A DNA stretch of 64,000 nt from Oopsacas minuta (lineage: Eukaryota; Porifera; Hexactinellida; Lyssacinosida; Leucopsacidae), in assembly GCA_024704765.1 (NCBI GenBank), contig JAKMXF010000295.1:478109-542108 (forward strand). Direction: 5' to 3'. The number at the start of each line of letters is the position of its first letter. The first letter of the stretch is position 1. A model generated the notes under the pieces. That model saw only the letters and a list, made by a program, of their open reading frames with translations, ran no database searches and was not told the origin of the DNA. Both the position numbers and the translations under genes were made by a program. Shown here one piece after another: positions 22,974-33,258 of the stretch.

Positions 22974-24279
22974 CAGGGTGGCTGCTAAGTTCTGATACAA
23001 AGGATTTTCTCCATTATAGTTTTACAACTTGGAATATAATGTTAATATTGCATATACGACTATTTACTACTGTTATGATTCAATTACTAAAATAGTTATT
23101 CTATATCCTCTTTTTTTGGATATTACAGCCATGAGTCTGGTAGGGAAACTTTCCACTGCGGCTCGCAGGGTTTCCTGGGGTATTTTCTCCCATTCGCGAC
23201 ACAAATACTTTTTCAGAGACTTCATAGTGCTGTGCGAAACCGAATAAGACCTTTTCTCCAAGATGAACCAAAGATAATAGTCCATTGGATTTAAATCAGG
23301 ACTATATGGAGGCCATTCTTCCTTTTGGATACAATCGGGGATTTGCCCTCTAACAGTCCTGTGTGGTAATCGCCGTATGAGCAGGAGCACCATCTTGTTG
23401 GAAAACAAATGGCTGTGCGGAAAACATTGTCTGGCTCGGATCTTTTACAACAGGCTCTAGGATCAAGTCCTTGTAAGTTTTCGCGCTGATTTTCACTCCA
23501 GCAGGTACGAAAATCAATGGCGTGCGGCCAACAGCAGAGACACCAGCGCAAATCATCACTGAGAGAGGTTTCATTTTCCGACTGATGTACCTAAACTTAT
23601 CAGGGATCTCTGAGATAGCTGTAGAGATCACACGATCATTTTGAACATTCGTAGCCTCAGCTATAGTGAAAATCTTTTCATCTGTAAAGATGATATTTTC
23701 GAGTCCGCCGGTAGCGTTCTTGCAAGTAACGCCTTGCTTCTCAACAATCGTTTTGTTTTGACTAACTCTGAGAGGAAGTGTACTTTCTTTCTTTTAAAAC
23801 AACGCATTTTCAAGTCACGGTGTACCACTTTATGGACAGTTTGACGTGCAACTTTCAACTCCTTGGCCATTTTCCTCATGGATAACCGTGGATTTCGCCG
23901 AATCCTTTCTCTCACCCTCTTCTTGAGGGCTGCCGTTCTCACAGAACAAGGACGACCAGATCTTGGTTTGTCGTTCGTGTCCCCAATATCATTGTAACGT
24001 TTTATTGTCCTGTAGATGAATGCTCTTCGTCCTTTAGCAATATTTAAATTTTCAAATCTCAGGAGGGCTTTTTCCTGCCTTGTATAATTCAACAATTACT
24101 GACCTCTCATGACTCATGGTTAATTGTATAAATCTTTGTGAAAAATGTAGGCTAAATCGAATTTGAATGCATTAAGAAGGTTGTATGAAAAGTCTTAGAT
24201 AGTCAAATTACTGTAAATACATTACGATCAAGGTTATATTGTAATTGAATTTTTGTATCAGAACTTAGCAGCCACCCTG
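22974..24279 (-). mobile_element. Tc1/mariner-superfamily element (DD37D-like), TA-flanked
   Basis: 1306 bp with terminal inverted repeats beginning CAGGGTGGCTGCTAAGTTC on both ends and extending about 25 bp almost perfectly. TA is present at 22972-22973 and 24280-24281. It has the same length as, and related ends to, the element at 31953-33258. Confidence 0.93.
23073..24117 (-). pseudogene. Tc1-like transposase (DD37D-like), frameshifted
   Basis: Starts at the ATG at 24117 ('MSHERSVIVELYKAGKSPPE'), then shifts frame near 24060 into the long open piece 23661-24095. That piece carries the paired helix-turn-helix with 'YRTIKRYNDIGDTNDKPRSG' and 'LSMRKMAKELKVARQTVHK'. A second shift leads into 23350-23631 ('VSAVGRTPLIFVPAG', 'FVFQQDGAPAHTA' with the second Asp). 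A third leads into 23073-23408 ('WPPYSPDLNPMDYYLWFILE' with the third acidic residue, Asp). The first Asp lies in 'TDEKIF' near 23680. All three catalytic acids are readable, but in different frames. Confidence 0.88.
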
Positions 24280-24281
24280 TA

Positions 24282-24433
24282 ATAGGTGAAAGAACAAAAG
24301 GACACAACGTTAATAATTTGGCGAGTCATTGCATAATTCTGATATAACCGAGTACGGTTGCAAAAATATCTGTGCTGTATCGAATTGCTACTTACCTTCC
24401 AGAAATCGACTATAGCTTTGTCGTGTATGTTCG
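24282..24433. other. Short intergenic stretch with a strong splice-donor-like sequence
   Basis: On the minus strand CTGGAAG|GTAAGTAGC lies at about 24389-24395. It would be a consensus donor, but it falls after the stop codon of the putative exon at 24434-24618, so it may serve a non-coding or alternative transcript, or be chance. Confidence 0.3.
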
Positions 24434-24618
24434 TTATTTCTCGTGATGATAAACAATAAGCATGTAACGACATGGTAAACCCCATGATGATGGGAATAAG
24501 CATGTGCAAGATGTCAACTTTGTCTTACGGCTAGACTTAGCAAAAACCTTCGATAACCCAAGGTCCATAGATGTCAATTTCTCTTTGTTGGTACCTCCCG
24601 AAAATCCTTCTCTTTCAA
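24434..24618 (-). CDS. Putative terminal exon of a small unknown gene
   Basis: On the minus strand TTTATTCTAG ends a plausible acceptor at 24619-24620. Reading from 24618 in phase 1, the exon is open for 61 codons ('REGFSGGTNKEK', 'SMDLGLSKVF') to TAA at 24434-24436. It joins in frame (GTT, Val) to the donor CAG|GTAAGG whose exon ends at 25076. The intron would be 457 bp and would contain a pogo-like MITE. I do not recognise the protein. The agreement of donor, acceptor and phase is the only evidence, so this is a modest hypothesis. Confidence 0.3.
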
Positions 24619-24669
24619 CTAGAATAAAGACAAAATACGATTAGAAATTACCATAAATTATTATACGTA

Positions 24670-25047
24670 CACTCGAACCTCTTATCTGGACTCCGATATC
24701 GGGCACCATTTTCCAAAAGGATTGAAATTGATTCAACCATTTTCCATTTTCAGTAAATATTCCTTATAGTGGAGCTGTTGTACTCGTATTTCATATCTAA
24801 CACGTTTCTTTGTAACTAAAAACCGTCACAACAGCTATATCCGTCCATATCGATATTTATCCTATTGATTATAATTGGATCCAGAGTTAGAATCGGGATC
24901 GGGTTTCTCGGGTACGGTTCTGAAAAGTGGACCCGATTCCAACTGATTGGCCCTCCCATAGAGTTAATGTTATTTCTCAGATTCGGGCAAACTCTGACTT
25001 CCGGCACCCTACGGTCCGGCACTACCCGGATAAGAGAGGTTCGAGTG
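24670..25047. repeat. Pogo-like MITE, TA-flanked
   Basis: 378 bp with inverted ends: CACTCGAACCTCTTATCTGG at 24670 and, reversed, CACTCGAACCTCTCTTATCC ending at 25047. Both ends are flanked by TA (24668-24669 and 25048-25049). The 'ACCTC..TTATC.GG' pattern is typical of pogo/Tigger-type ends. It is non-coding and probably mobilised in trans. Confidence 0.75.
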
Positions 25048-25075
25048 TACTATATTATTACAACTTCTTCCTTAC

Positions 25076-25139
25076 CTGAGTCTCTGACAATAGAGTTAAC
25101 TTCATAAATCTTTTCCTTCGCCAACGTTAAATATGGCAT
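25076..25139 (-). CDS. Putative first coding exon of a small unknown gene
   Basis: ATG at 25139 on the minus strand starts 'MPYLTLAKEKIYEVNSIVRD', ending at a consensus donor (CAG|GTAAGG, exon end 25076) in phase 1. This matches the acceptor at 24618. The frame overlaps the 114-codon open frame at 25102-25446 in a different phase, so at most one is the main product, unless the long frame is an upstream or alternative reading frame. Confidence 0.28.
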
Positions 25140-25446
25140 CAACACTATATTGCATGCACTGATCAATTTGTGCCTTCACAATCGCGAGTGCAAATGGTGT
25201 TAACTTAAGGTTTCGTTCTATCGGATGTTTAGATGAGTATGTAGCCATTTTAAGCGCTAACCGGGTTGCACGTCCTTCAATTTGTCCTGAAAGGGAAAGG
25301 GTCTTCCTATTTTCATCAATTTTATTCGCGAGATGTGTAAGAGTATGTGCATTTAAAAACTGTTGATCGTTGAGTGAATGGATTCTGAGCGTTGTGTGGC
25401 ATGAGCACTCAACGTGAGGTGTTGCCAGGTCCATCGTGATGGCCAT
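25102..25446 (-). CDS. Hypothetical 114-residue open reading frame
   Basis: Open from 'MAITMDLATPHVECS' to 'FNVGEGKDL' then TGA. Its composition looks protein-like (charged and hydrophobic residues mixed, for example 'LSLSGQIEGRATRLALKMA'). It has no signal peptide, membrane segment or recognised domain. It ends inside the exon that carries the consensus donor at 25076, so translation of this frame would stop shortly before an intron. It could be a single-exon gene, an alternative frame, or a transposon remnant. Confidence 0.35.
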   Translation of the reverse strand: MAITMDLATPHVECSCHTTLRIHSLNDQQFLNAHTLTHLANKIDENRKTLSLSGQIEGRATRLALKMATYSSKHPIERNLKLTPFALAIVKAQIDQCMQYSVDAIFNVGEGKDL

Positions 25447-26901
25447 TGAATTCTCTTGTCATATAATACACGTAAAAAAAGTTGAAATAATGGAATCATT
25501 TCAGTTGGATGTTCGATTTCATTGTATCCAGTTAGAGAACATGAATTAAAATCGAGGAAATAATTTTGTGAAGCTATAGCTGCAAAATATTCATCGGGTG
25601 ATCGCCTGGTTCACCCACGATAAATACCTACGTGGTTTAATTCGCACAAATGTAATAAATATTATCCGTAGATGGAAGGACTGAGTTACTGTGTCTCAAT
25701 CAGAAAATGACCCTTTTGAACACGAAATTCAACCAAATTTGTTCAAAAATTGCCAAATTTCAGCTTTTCGGACTCAAAAATCTCCAAAAAGGCTTAGGCC
25801 GTATACAGTTTTAATTAATTAAGTATAATACGTGAAACTTGTTAATTTGGGGCATATTAGTAGACGTACAAAATCGCTAAACTATGATAAAAAGTGGGTC
25901 CTTCAAAGTTGTCGGAACAAAATCTATCATATTAATTAAAATACGTGCAACAATATTTTCATACCTTTGTATGTTTGTATTACACGTTTTCCCCTTCAGG
26001 ATTACAACGATTTTGATTAATACGAATTATTATGCATATATGGAGAAATTCGAGGCAATTTATACGAAGTTAGAAAAATTCCTTATATGTCGGCTAGTCG
26101 ACATAAAAGTAATCCCTAATGTAAATGTTTTATCTCCCACTAGTTACCCACAGAGTATTACTCGTTGAATATGCTATAGGATAATATAATGATTATCCTC
26201 CCTATGGGGCGAAGAATCTCTGAACTGGTTCAAACACTAGGTATCACAAAAGTTGAAAACTCACTGTCTCCTTGCAAGCGTTAAGTAAATTTTTCTGATT
26301 TTTGCGTTTAAATATCTTTTATACAATTTATTAATTAGATAATATAATATTGTCATATATTTTCAGTTATTGCAAATTTGAAATATTGCCTATATCCGTA
26401 TTTTTGGCATCAACAATCCCACTTCGTTGAGATTTGTGAAACATTTTTCTCTTGACAACAATAATATAGTAGAATAAAACCTCTATAATTGGGAAGATCC
26501 GTCTGCGAGTCTCCCATAATTCCCAGTCCCAATCTATACTTTCTAATGCGAATTGAATTTATCCAGACTCTATAGTCAAGTATAGCCACTTCCTCGAACT
26601 ACTGTTTTTCAATGATAACACAGGCCTACACTTTTTAGTTGTGTTGATTTTGTCAACTGATATATAGTAATTCTGTGTTGCTGATTCCGATTATTTACTC
26701 AGTTTCTCCCTAATACGTCAAGTTATCTCACAATCCTATTACTACATTTATAGAACAAAATTGGTTTCAACCCTTATATGTTAGATTAGATCAATGAAAT
26801 TTCTGAAAATATCAATATTTCATTGACTAAGAATAATGATATAATTGTTACTAATATGAATGGATGAAAGTAATACTATAAACATGTAATATGAGCACTA
26901 T
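25447..26901. other. No gene recognised; one pogo-like end
   Basis: Near 26466-26500 the motif AAACCTCTATAATTGGGA resembles a pogo/Tigger-type end, without a partner. The plus-strand open frame 25884-26168 shows no recognised motif. Confidence 0.4.
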
Positions 26902-28050
26902 TCAATCTAAAAACTTTCTCTTGTTTGACTTTCTTGAATGTTGTTCGTTAGAACAATCTCTTTTTAGGCACCAACAGTAATCTGCCATCATATGTGTGTC
27001 CCATCTTCCTTGATTTCGCTGTTCCATCACTTTTATGTCTTGATGGAATCGTTCACCTTGTTCTTCACTCATATCACCTAGATTATCCGGAAATCTATCA
27101 AGATAGTCTCTCAAATAATGAATTTTAATACTCGTATTACAGCCAAGAGCATGATAACTGTCGACTAACTCTGTGACTAGTTCTTTGTAGTTGGATGCCT
27201 TTTTATTACCAAGGAAATTCGAAACGACAATAGAGAAAGCCTGCCACGCTCTCTTCTCTTCCTCGTTCATTGAATCTTTGAAACTGTTATCCTAAGTAAC
27301 TTCGAATCTGTGGACCTTCAAATTTCCCTGCCTTTTTCTTCTCTTCACTGATTTCTGGAAAATAATTTCGGATATACTTGAAACAATATCTGTCTTTATC
27401 CAGTACTTTGATGAATTGCTTCATTAAACCAAGCTTAATGTGGAGAGGTAGAATTATTTTATTTGTATGTACCAGAGAGTTATTAATTATATTTTTGTCC
27501 CAACTTTCAAACATTCTCTCGGAGACCACTTTTCCCTTATCCAATGCTGGTTCCTATCTCTACTGTCTCAATATCAAAGGAAACAGGGGTACTTAGTGAA
27601 CCCAGATTGTTGTCCTAATAGAAAGTCGACCATTTTGAGATCAACACAGATGACCCAATCATGTGCAGAGTAGTTAATAATCTCTAATATCTCTTTCACA
27701 TTATTGTACTCCTCTTTGAGTTTAACTGAATATCCTATAGGAATTGAACCGAATATATTTCCATTATGGAGTAGTACACATTTCAGACTCCTTTTGGAGC
27801 TCTCAATAAACAGCCTCCAGTCACTTGGATTGTAGTTCGGAATTCCCATTGCCAGTAGAAGATCCTCAATATTTGGACAAACAACCAAACCATTCTTTTC
27901 GCAGAAATACTGTTGAAACTCTTGCTCCCTGTAACGGTATATTGTTACCTTTGTTCCTTGATGGAGTAGATTATTTTCTTTCAATCTAGATGCAAGCAAC
28001 TCAGAAGATTCTTTCGAGAGGTCAAGGTCACGAATTAAATCATTCAATTC
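26902..28050 (-). pseudogene. Multicopy metazoan protein family of unknown function (transposase-like), truncated by assembly gap
   Basis: Three consecutive open pieces read as one protein. 27574-28047 has 'GTKVTIYRYREQEF', 'NPSDWRLFIESSKRSLKCVL', 'HDWVICVDLKMVDFLLGQQS' and 'KYPCFL'. 27287-27544 has 'LPLHIKLGLMKQFIKVLDKD'. 26902-27270 has 'MSEEQGERFHQDIKVMEQR', 'GRWDTHMMADYCWCLKRD' and a basic tail. I recognise these motifs from uncharacterised proteins repeated many times in arthropod and cnidarian genomes. The spaced acids (WRLFI[D/E]SS, ICVDLK, EEQGERFHQD) look like a DDE/RNase H layout, which is my inference. Two TGA codons follow 'CFL' (27572-27574 and 27566-27568), and frameshifts occur near 27535 and 27290. 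The 5' part lies in the N gap. Confidence 0.65.
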
Positions 28051-28740
28051 NNNNNNNNNNNNNNNNNNNNNNNNNNNNNNNNNNNNNNNNNNNNNNNNNN
28101 NNNNNNNNNNNNNNNNNNNNNNNNNNNNNNNNNNNNNNNNNNNNNNNNNNNNNNNNNNNNNNNNNNNNNNNNNNNNNNNNNNNNNNNNNNNNNNNNNNNN
28201 NNNNNNNNNNNNNNNNNNNNNNNNNNNNNNNNNNNNNNNNNNNNNNNNNNNNNNNNNNNNNNNNNNNNNNNNNNNNNNNNNNNNNNNNNNNNNNNNNNNN
28301 NNNNNNNNNNNNNNNNNNNNNNNNNNNNNNNNNNNNNNNNNNNNNNNNNNNNNNNNNNNNNNNNNNNNNNNNNNNNNNNNNNNNNNNNNNNNNNNNNNNN
28401 NNNNNNNNNNNNNNNNNNNNNNNNNNNNNNNNNNNNNNNNNNNNNNNNNNNNNNNNNNNNNNNNNNNNNNNNNNNNNNNNNNNNNNNNNNNNNNNNNNNN
28501 NNNNNNNNNNNNNNNNNNNNNNNNNNNNNNNNNNNNNNNNNNNNNNNNNNNNNNNNNNNNNNNNNNNNNNNNNNNNNNNNNNNNNNNNNNNNNNNNNNNN
28601 NNNNNNNNNNNNNNNNNNNNNNNNNNNNNNNNNNNNNNNNNNNNNNNNNNNNNNNNNNNNNNNNNNNNNNNNNNNNNNNNNNNNNNNNNNNNNNNNNNNN
28701 NNNNNNNNNNNNNNNNNNNNNNNNNNNNNNNNNNNNNNNN
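28051..28740. other. Assembly gap (690 N)
   Basis: Unknown bases. The start of the minus-strand gene remnant at 26902-28050 is missing here. Open frames across it are artefacts. Confidence 1.
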
Positions 28741-29238
28741 ATATATATACTATGTACATAATGCTATTGTTGTAATATGTAATCATGATGAATTTTTGGC
28801 AAAAAATCGAAATTTTTCTGAAAATGTAGCTATATGGTTGTGAAAAACCTGACGTGATAAGAAAAAACTGAATAGATATCCAGAATCAGCACCTAAATTA
28901 GTCTAAATCAGTGATCAAAATATAAACAACTGCAATATAACATTTTTTGCAGGCCTGTGTAATTGATTATTGCATAGTTGTCAAGTCTCACGGATCCAAA
29001 GTGAGACGAATTTTAACCTAATCTCACCTTCATTTATACCTTCTCATTGCAGATTTTTGGAGAAAATTGAAGTTTTTACAGTAATTCATAACGAAATACT
29101 GACTGATATGCCATTATGGTAGGGAGAGTTGCTATTATCCATCAGGCACGTAGCTACAGGGGGGGGAGGGGAGGCAGTCGCCCCCCAAAAGTTTTTCTCG
29201 CTCCCCTAGATAAATTTGGAAGTTTTCGTTTGTAAATA
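28741..29238. other. No gene; fragment of a dispersed repeat and a G-rich transposon-like end
   Basis: About 28990-29100 resembles 61240-61350 in the same orientation (shared 'gtgagac', 'tctcac', 'ttcataacgaaat' in the same order and spacing). At 29155-29195 a run of G with 'gtcgccccccaaaag' has the look of a transposon terminus. No gene is visible. Confidence 0.4.
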
Positions 29239-29362
29239 CAGTGTAGTTAACTTATTAGTAACCATCTTTTGGGTCCCAAATGGGATTATAATGTTAATTT
29301 CGTTCCCCTACTAACAACCAAATTTCTGCGAAATCTGAGTTGCTAATAAGCGAGCTCCACTG
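29239..29362. repeat. Short pogo-like MITE, TA-flanked
   Basis: 124 bp. The ends are CAGTGTAGTTAACTTATTAG and, reversed, CAGTGGAGCTCGCTTATTAG. TA is present at 29237-29238 and 29363-29364. It has no coding capacity. Confidence 0.7.
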
Positions 29363-29751
29363 TAGTTAATAGCCTATTTACTTCAACTGCGTCGTCCAAA
29401 CTATGAAATTAATAACTCGCGTTGCGATGATAGTTTTAATACTAGACAGGAAGTAACGCTCATTAATAGTAAACTCGTTCTATTTTGATAGGCACTGAAT
29501 TTCTACTATAATTTTAATTGAATTACCACAGACCGCTAGTAATTGTTGTCAGAAATTAGACTGTCCATGGAAGTGATTGAAACATTGGTGATCCTCTTAG
29601 TGTTTCAGTTTTCAAAGCTTATGTTATACCAAATTCTTGTGACTATCCTTCAGACGTATTGCAAGATTGAGCAAATGTTCCCATCTGTTAAGAAATAAAA
29701 ACTCGTTTGGGTTCAGAAAAGACCACTGTGTGTCTCAACCATCTTGCCCTG

Positions 29752-30567
29752 TTATCTATTGAAAAAGATATCGCAGAAACACTTTGCTATAATGACGTGA
29801 TTGAACATTTTAAGTAGATGAAGCACCACTGCTTTCTTTTGTAATGTCAAATAGTATCCCTGAATTGAGTTTAGTATCTTAATCGCATCAAATACATAAG
29901 GCTGAAATCTCTTCTTATCAAAAAACTCACAACTGTTTAATATTGAGCACGTAGCACTCATAATAATAACTCTAACATCTGGTCGAGATAGCAACACATC
30001 CTTGACAACGCCCAAAAGAATGTCTGATATTAAACGACGCTCATGCACCTTGTCTAGAATAATGACGTCATAACTTGATAGTCTATTATCAGTCATAGCG
30101 TGACGTTACAAACTACCATCTGTTACTTATGTCAGCGCAGTTTTAGGGCCAGCATAATGATCGAACCTTACAGCATAGCCCACTTCCTCTCCGAGGTAGA
30201 CATACATCTCCTGAGCAACCCGTTGAGCTAAACTAATGGGAGCAATTCTCCTAGGCTGTACACATATTATACGGATTGTTGTATTGATATCTAAACTCCG
30301 TTGAGGTATTTGTGTACTTTTACCTGATCCAGTTTCTCCATCAAATAGTAAAACATGTGTGTTTTTAATTAATTCAATTATTGGATCTTTATACTGCCAA
30401 ATTGACAGTGATTTCCTCCTAGAAAGCAGTTTATAGGAATTCGCACTGCGTTTCAATTGAGGGCTGCTATAGTCATACAGTTTATAAGATGTTGTAGGCA
30501 TATACGAATAGCGGGGATCGTAATAATCTTCATCAGAAGAGTCGGAGTAGAAGCTAGACCTAGCCAT
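29752..30567 (-). pseudogene. DEAH-box RNA helicase pseudogene (DHX15/Prp43-like, N-terminal half)
   Basis: In order: an acidic and Tyr-rich N-terminus ('MARSSFYSDSSDEDYYD'); 'SIWQYKDPIIELI' as in DHX15/Prp43; motif I 'GETGSGKSTQIPQ'; motif Ia 'QPRRIAPISLAQRVAQEM'; 'LGEEVGYAVRFD'; motif Ib 'VTDGSL'; motif II as 'DKVHER' instead of DEAHER; 'SDILLGVVKDVLLSRPDVRV'; and motif III 'MSAT'. The two open pieces are in the same frame, separated only by TAA at 30127-30129 and TAA at 30106-30108. Motif II has lost Glu and Ala, so ATPase activity would be lost even without the stops. After motif III similarity fades; the RecA2 half is absent. No introns interrupt the matching region, which suggests a retrocopy or an old single-exon paralogue. 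It is separated from the borealin-like gene by the (AAT)n array. Confidence 0.85.
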
Positions 30568-30574
30568 AGTCGTT

Positions 30575-30880
<306 letters not shown>

Positions 30881-30881
30881 T

Positions 30882-31421
30882 TCATTTAATTGTTTCTGAT
30901 CGTGATCGGGTTATCGGGCCTTGTGGTCGCTTAGTTGAATTGCTATCAGGGATTTGTACGATATTTTTCGCGTGGATCAATCCTTGCTTTATTAAAGCAT
31001 TTAAATTATCTCCCCCTTCCACCGTCACCCTATATTTATGCCTTCTCCCATGGGAATTTCGTTTGGCCAATCTCAATCTTGGTCTCTTTGGAGTTGAAAA
31101 GGTAACTTTCTTGACTTTACCTGACTTTTTCACTCTGAGGGAAGATTTTAATTCATTTACACAACTTTTCATCTTATTGCTTTGCCAAATAGACAATACT
31201 TCAGGAAATGAATTCCCCATAGTATGAAGCTCTTGCATACGTAGCTGTAGGAATTCTTTGGGAAGAGTAGATTTCAAGCGAGTCATTTTGTCTTCAAATA
31301 CTTGAATGAGAGACATGAAATCCTGCTCCAGATCTTTCATATGTCTCTCTCCCATCACTGTTAGATCATGGTGTACATTAGCAACAAACCTCAGTCGTAC
31401 TTGTCGTGAGGCTGGTTTCAT
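30882..31421 (-). CDS. Borealin-like protein (chromosomal passenger complex)
   Basis: 179 residues, intronless, from ATG at 31421 to TGA at 30882-30884. Residues about 10-70 form a predicted helical, heptad-like segment ('ERHMKDLEQDFMSLIQVFED', then 'LPKEFLQLRMQELHTMG'). It resembles the N-terminal borealin helix, which in that family ends with a similar 'LP..L..M...E' motif and binds survivin and INCENP. A basic middle follows ('KKSGKVKKVTF', 'TPKRPRLRLAKR'), with a tail containing 'GPITRSRSE', comparable with the short TRSR motif of other borealins. If correct, the protein acts at centromeres and the midzone with Aurora B. The similarity is motif-level only; it could be another nuclear basic protein. 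The 3' end runs into the (AAT)n array. Confidence 0.5.
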   Translation of the reverse strand: MKPASRQVRLRFVANVHHDLTVMGERHMKDLEQDFMSLIQVFEDKMTRLKSTLPKEFLQLRMQELHTMGNSFPEVLSIWQSNKMKSCVNELKSSLRVKKSGKVKKVTFSTPKRPRLRLAKRNSHGRRHKYRVTVEGGDNLNALIKQGLIHAKNIVQIPDSNSTKRPQGPITRSRSETIK

Positions 31422-31952
31422 TAAGACTAGGAATTCTATATTAAATTAATTTTGTCAATTTTCTTACTAGTTTGTGTCTAGAATACAGTATCGCTCCAAT
31501 AACACCATACTTAGATAGCACATATGCAATATTGTGAAGAGGTAGGTGTAATCTGAGTTCTACTGCTTAATGAGAAGAATTATTTGAAATTACATATCCA
31601 AATAGTCTACGTAGTTATTGATAGCACTACATAGTATGGTTGATACCTATATTACTTCAATGTATCAACTCTCAGGGTTTGCCGGGCAAAATCCGAAATA
31701 TTTAATTAAAAAAGTTTCAAGATGGAGCTCTTAACTTACGTATTCATATGATGGAGAACTGTCAAAGATGCAATAGAGTAACTTTAGAAATGTAAACGGG
31801 AAAACGTGACTTCCTGGGTTATTTCCTTTTAAATGTATTAGTGTACCAATTTTCATGTCAATAGGACTGACAGATTTCGCAGTGCCGCGCAGACGGAGGG
31901 ACGTGGTTCATTATCCATGTTATTAGGGCATCTCCCCATAGGAGCTGCACTA
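31422..31952. other. Upstream of borealin-like gene; nothing else recognised
   Basis: AT-rich. It presumably holds the promoter of the minus-strand gene, but no TATA box or initiator can be assigned with confidence. Confidence 0.4.
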
Positions 31953-33258
31953 CAGGGTGGCTCCAAAGTTTTGATACAAAATCACAATTCATATACGACC
32001 TTTATTAGGAAGTATTTTCAATGGTTTGCTCTCCATGACATACCTTATACGCTTCCTAACGAATATTATTTCAATTTAGTGTATACTATTTCGAAAAAAA
32101 ATTATGATTGACCATGGAATCTGAGAGGTCAGCAATTATTGAGTTGCATATGGCGGGGAAAGGTCCCTCAGAAATTTTGAAACTGCTGAATATTGCAAAA
32201 AGGACGTAGGACATTTATGTACGACGATAAATCGATATAAGGAAACTGGGGACACTAAAGACAACCAGAGATCTTGTTGTCCATGATCTGTAACGACCCA
32301 GGTTTCAAAAAAGGGGTGCGAGAACAGTTTCGGCCGAACCCACACCATTCGATGAGGAAAATGGTCTTGGGAACTCAGTATATCTCGCCGAGCAATGCAA
32401 AAGGTTGTCAAAAGTGACTAGGAACGCGCTCTTTTAAACGCAAAAAGGTACAATTCCTATCTGGGTCGGTGAAAGAAAAGAGAGTGTCCCTGAGCAAGAG
32501 CCTCCTTGCTCTACACGCTATTGAGGTTCTCGAAAATATCCATTTCTCAGATGAGAAAAATTTCACCACAGAAGAGGCTACAAATAGCCAAAACGACAGA
32601 GCCATCTCGACCTCAGTTTCAGCGATCCCTGATAAGTTCAGATATATGTTGGATGAAAAGACCGCTGTCGGTGATGGTTTGGGCTGGGTCTCTGCTGTTG
32701 GCCGGACACCACTGATTTTAATCCTCCCAGGATTGAAATTCAATGCCAAAACATACCAAGAGCTTGTATTAGAGCCTGTGGTAAAAGGTCTGAGCCAGAC
32801 CATGTTTTCTGGACAGCCATTTGTCTTCCAACAAGATGGTGCTCCCGACCATACGACCAATACGACCCAAGATTGGATGAAGCACAATACTCCCAATTTT
32901 ATTCACAAAGATGTATGGCCACCATACAGTCCCGATTTAAATCCTATGGACTATTCTGTATGGTCGATCTTGGAAAACAAGGCTTGTTCTGTGTCACACA
33001 ACACAGTTAGCTCTCTAAAGATTTCCTTGTGTCGAGAATGGGAGAAGATACCCCAAGAAACCCTGCGTGCCGCAGTTGAAGGATTCCCGAACAGACTCAG
33101 GGCTGTCATTTCCTAAAAGGGTGGTTATATTGAATAAATGACTAGACAATCTCTTCCTAATAGTATGTATTAATTATATATAGAAGATCAATGATGTAGG
33201 TCATGCTGAAAAAACAGTATATACAAATGGTTTGTATCAGAACTTTGGAGCCACCCTG
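31953..33258 (+). mobile_element. Tc1/mariner-superfamily element (DD37D-like), TA-flanked
   Basis: 1306 bp. The ends are CAGGGTGGCTCCAAAGTTTTG and, reversed, CAGGGTGGCTCCAAAGTTCTG, with TA at 31951-31952 and 33259-33260. It is the same length and terminal family as 22974-24279, but the terminal sequences differ at several positions, so they are two subfamilies or old copies. Confidence 0.93.
32114..33137 (+). pseudogene. Tc1-like transposase (DD37D-like), catalytic domain open, DNA-binding half broken
   Basis: ATG at 32114 ('MESERSAIIELHMAGKGPSE') begins the helix-turn-helix half, which is broken by a TAG near 32208 and several frameshifts up to 32469. From 32469 the frame is open for 215 residues: 'IHFSDEKNFTTEEA' (first Asp), 'VSAVGRTPLILILPG', 'PFVFQQDGAPDHTT' (second Asp) and 'WPPYSPDLNPMDYSVWSILE' (third Asp). 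Counting from the second to the third Asp gives 37 intervening residues, the DD37D spacing known from maT-type elements. The C-terminal 'CREWEKIPQETLRAAVEGFP' is well conserved with the copy at 23073. The frame stops at 33114-33116, where the related copy runs about seven codons further. Confidence 0.9.

Noticed and set aside
24816-25107. Open frames on both strands inside 24.8-25.1 kb
   Set aside because: They lie in the pogo-like MITE and the putative intron.
27990-28786. Long open frames on both strands across 28.0-28.8 kb
   Set aside because: They consist almost entirely of unknown residues from the N gap.
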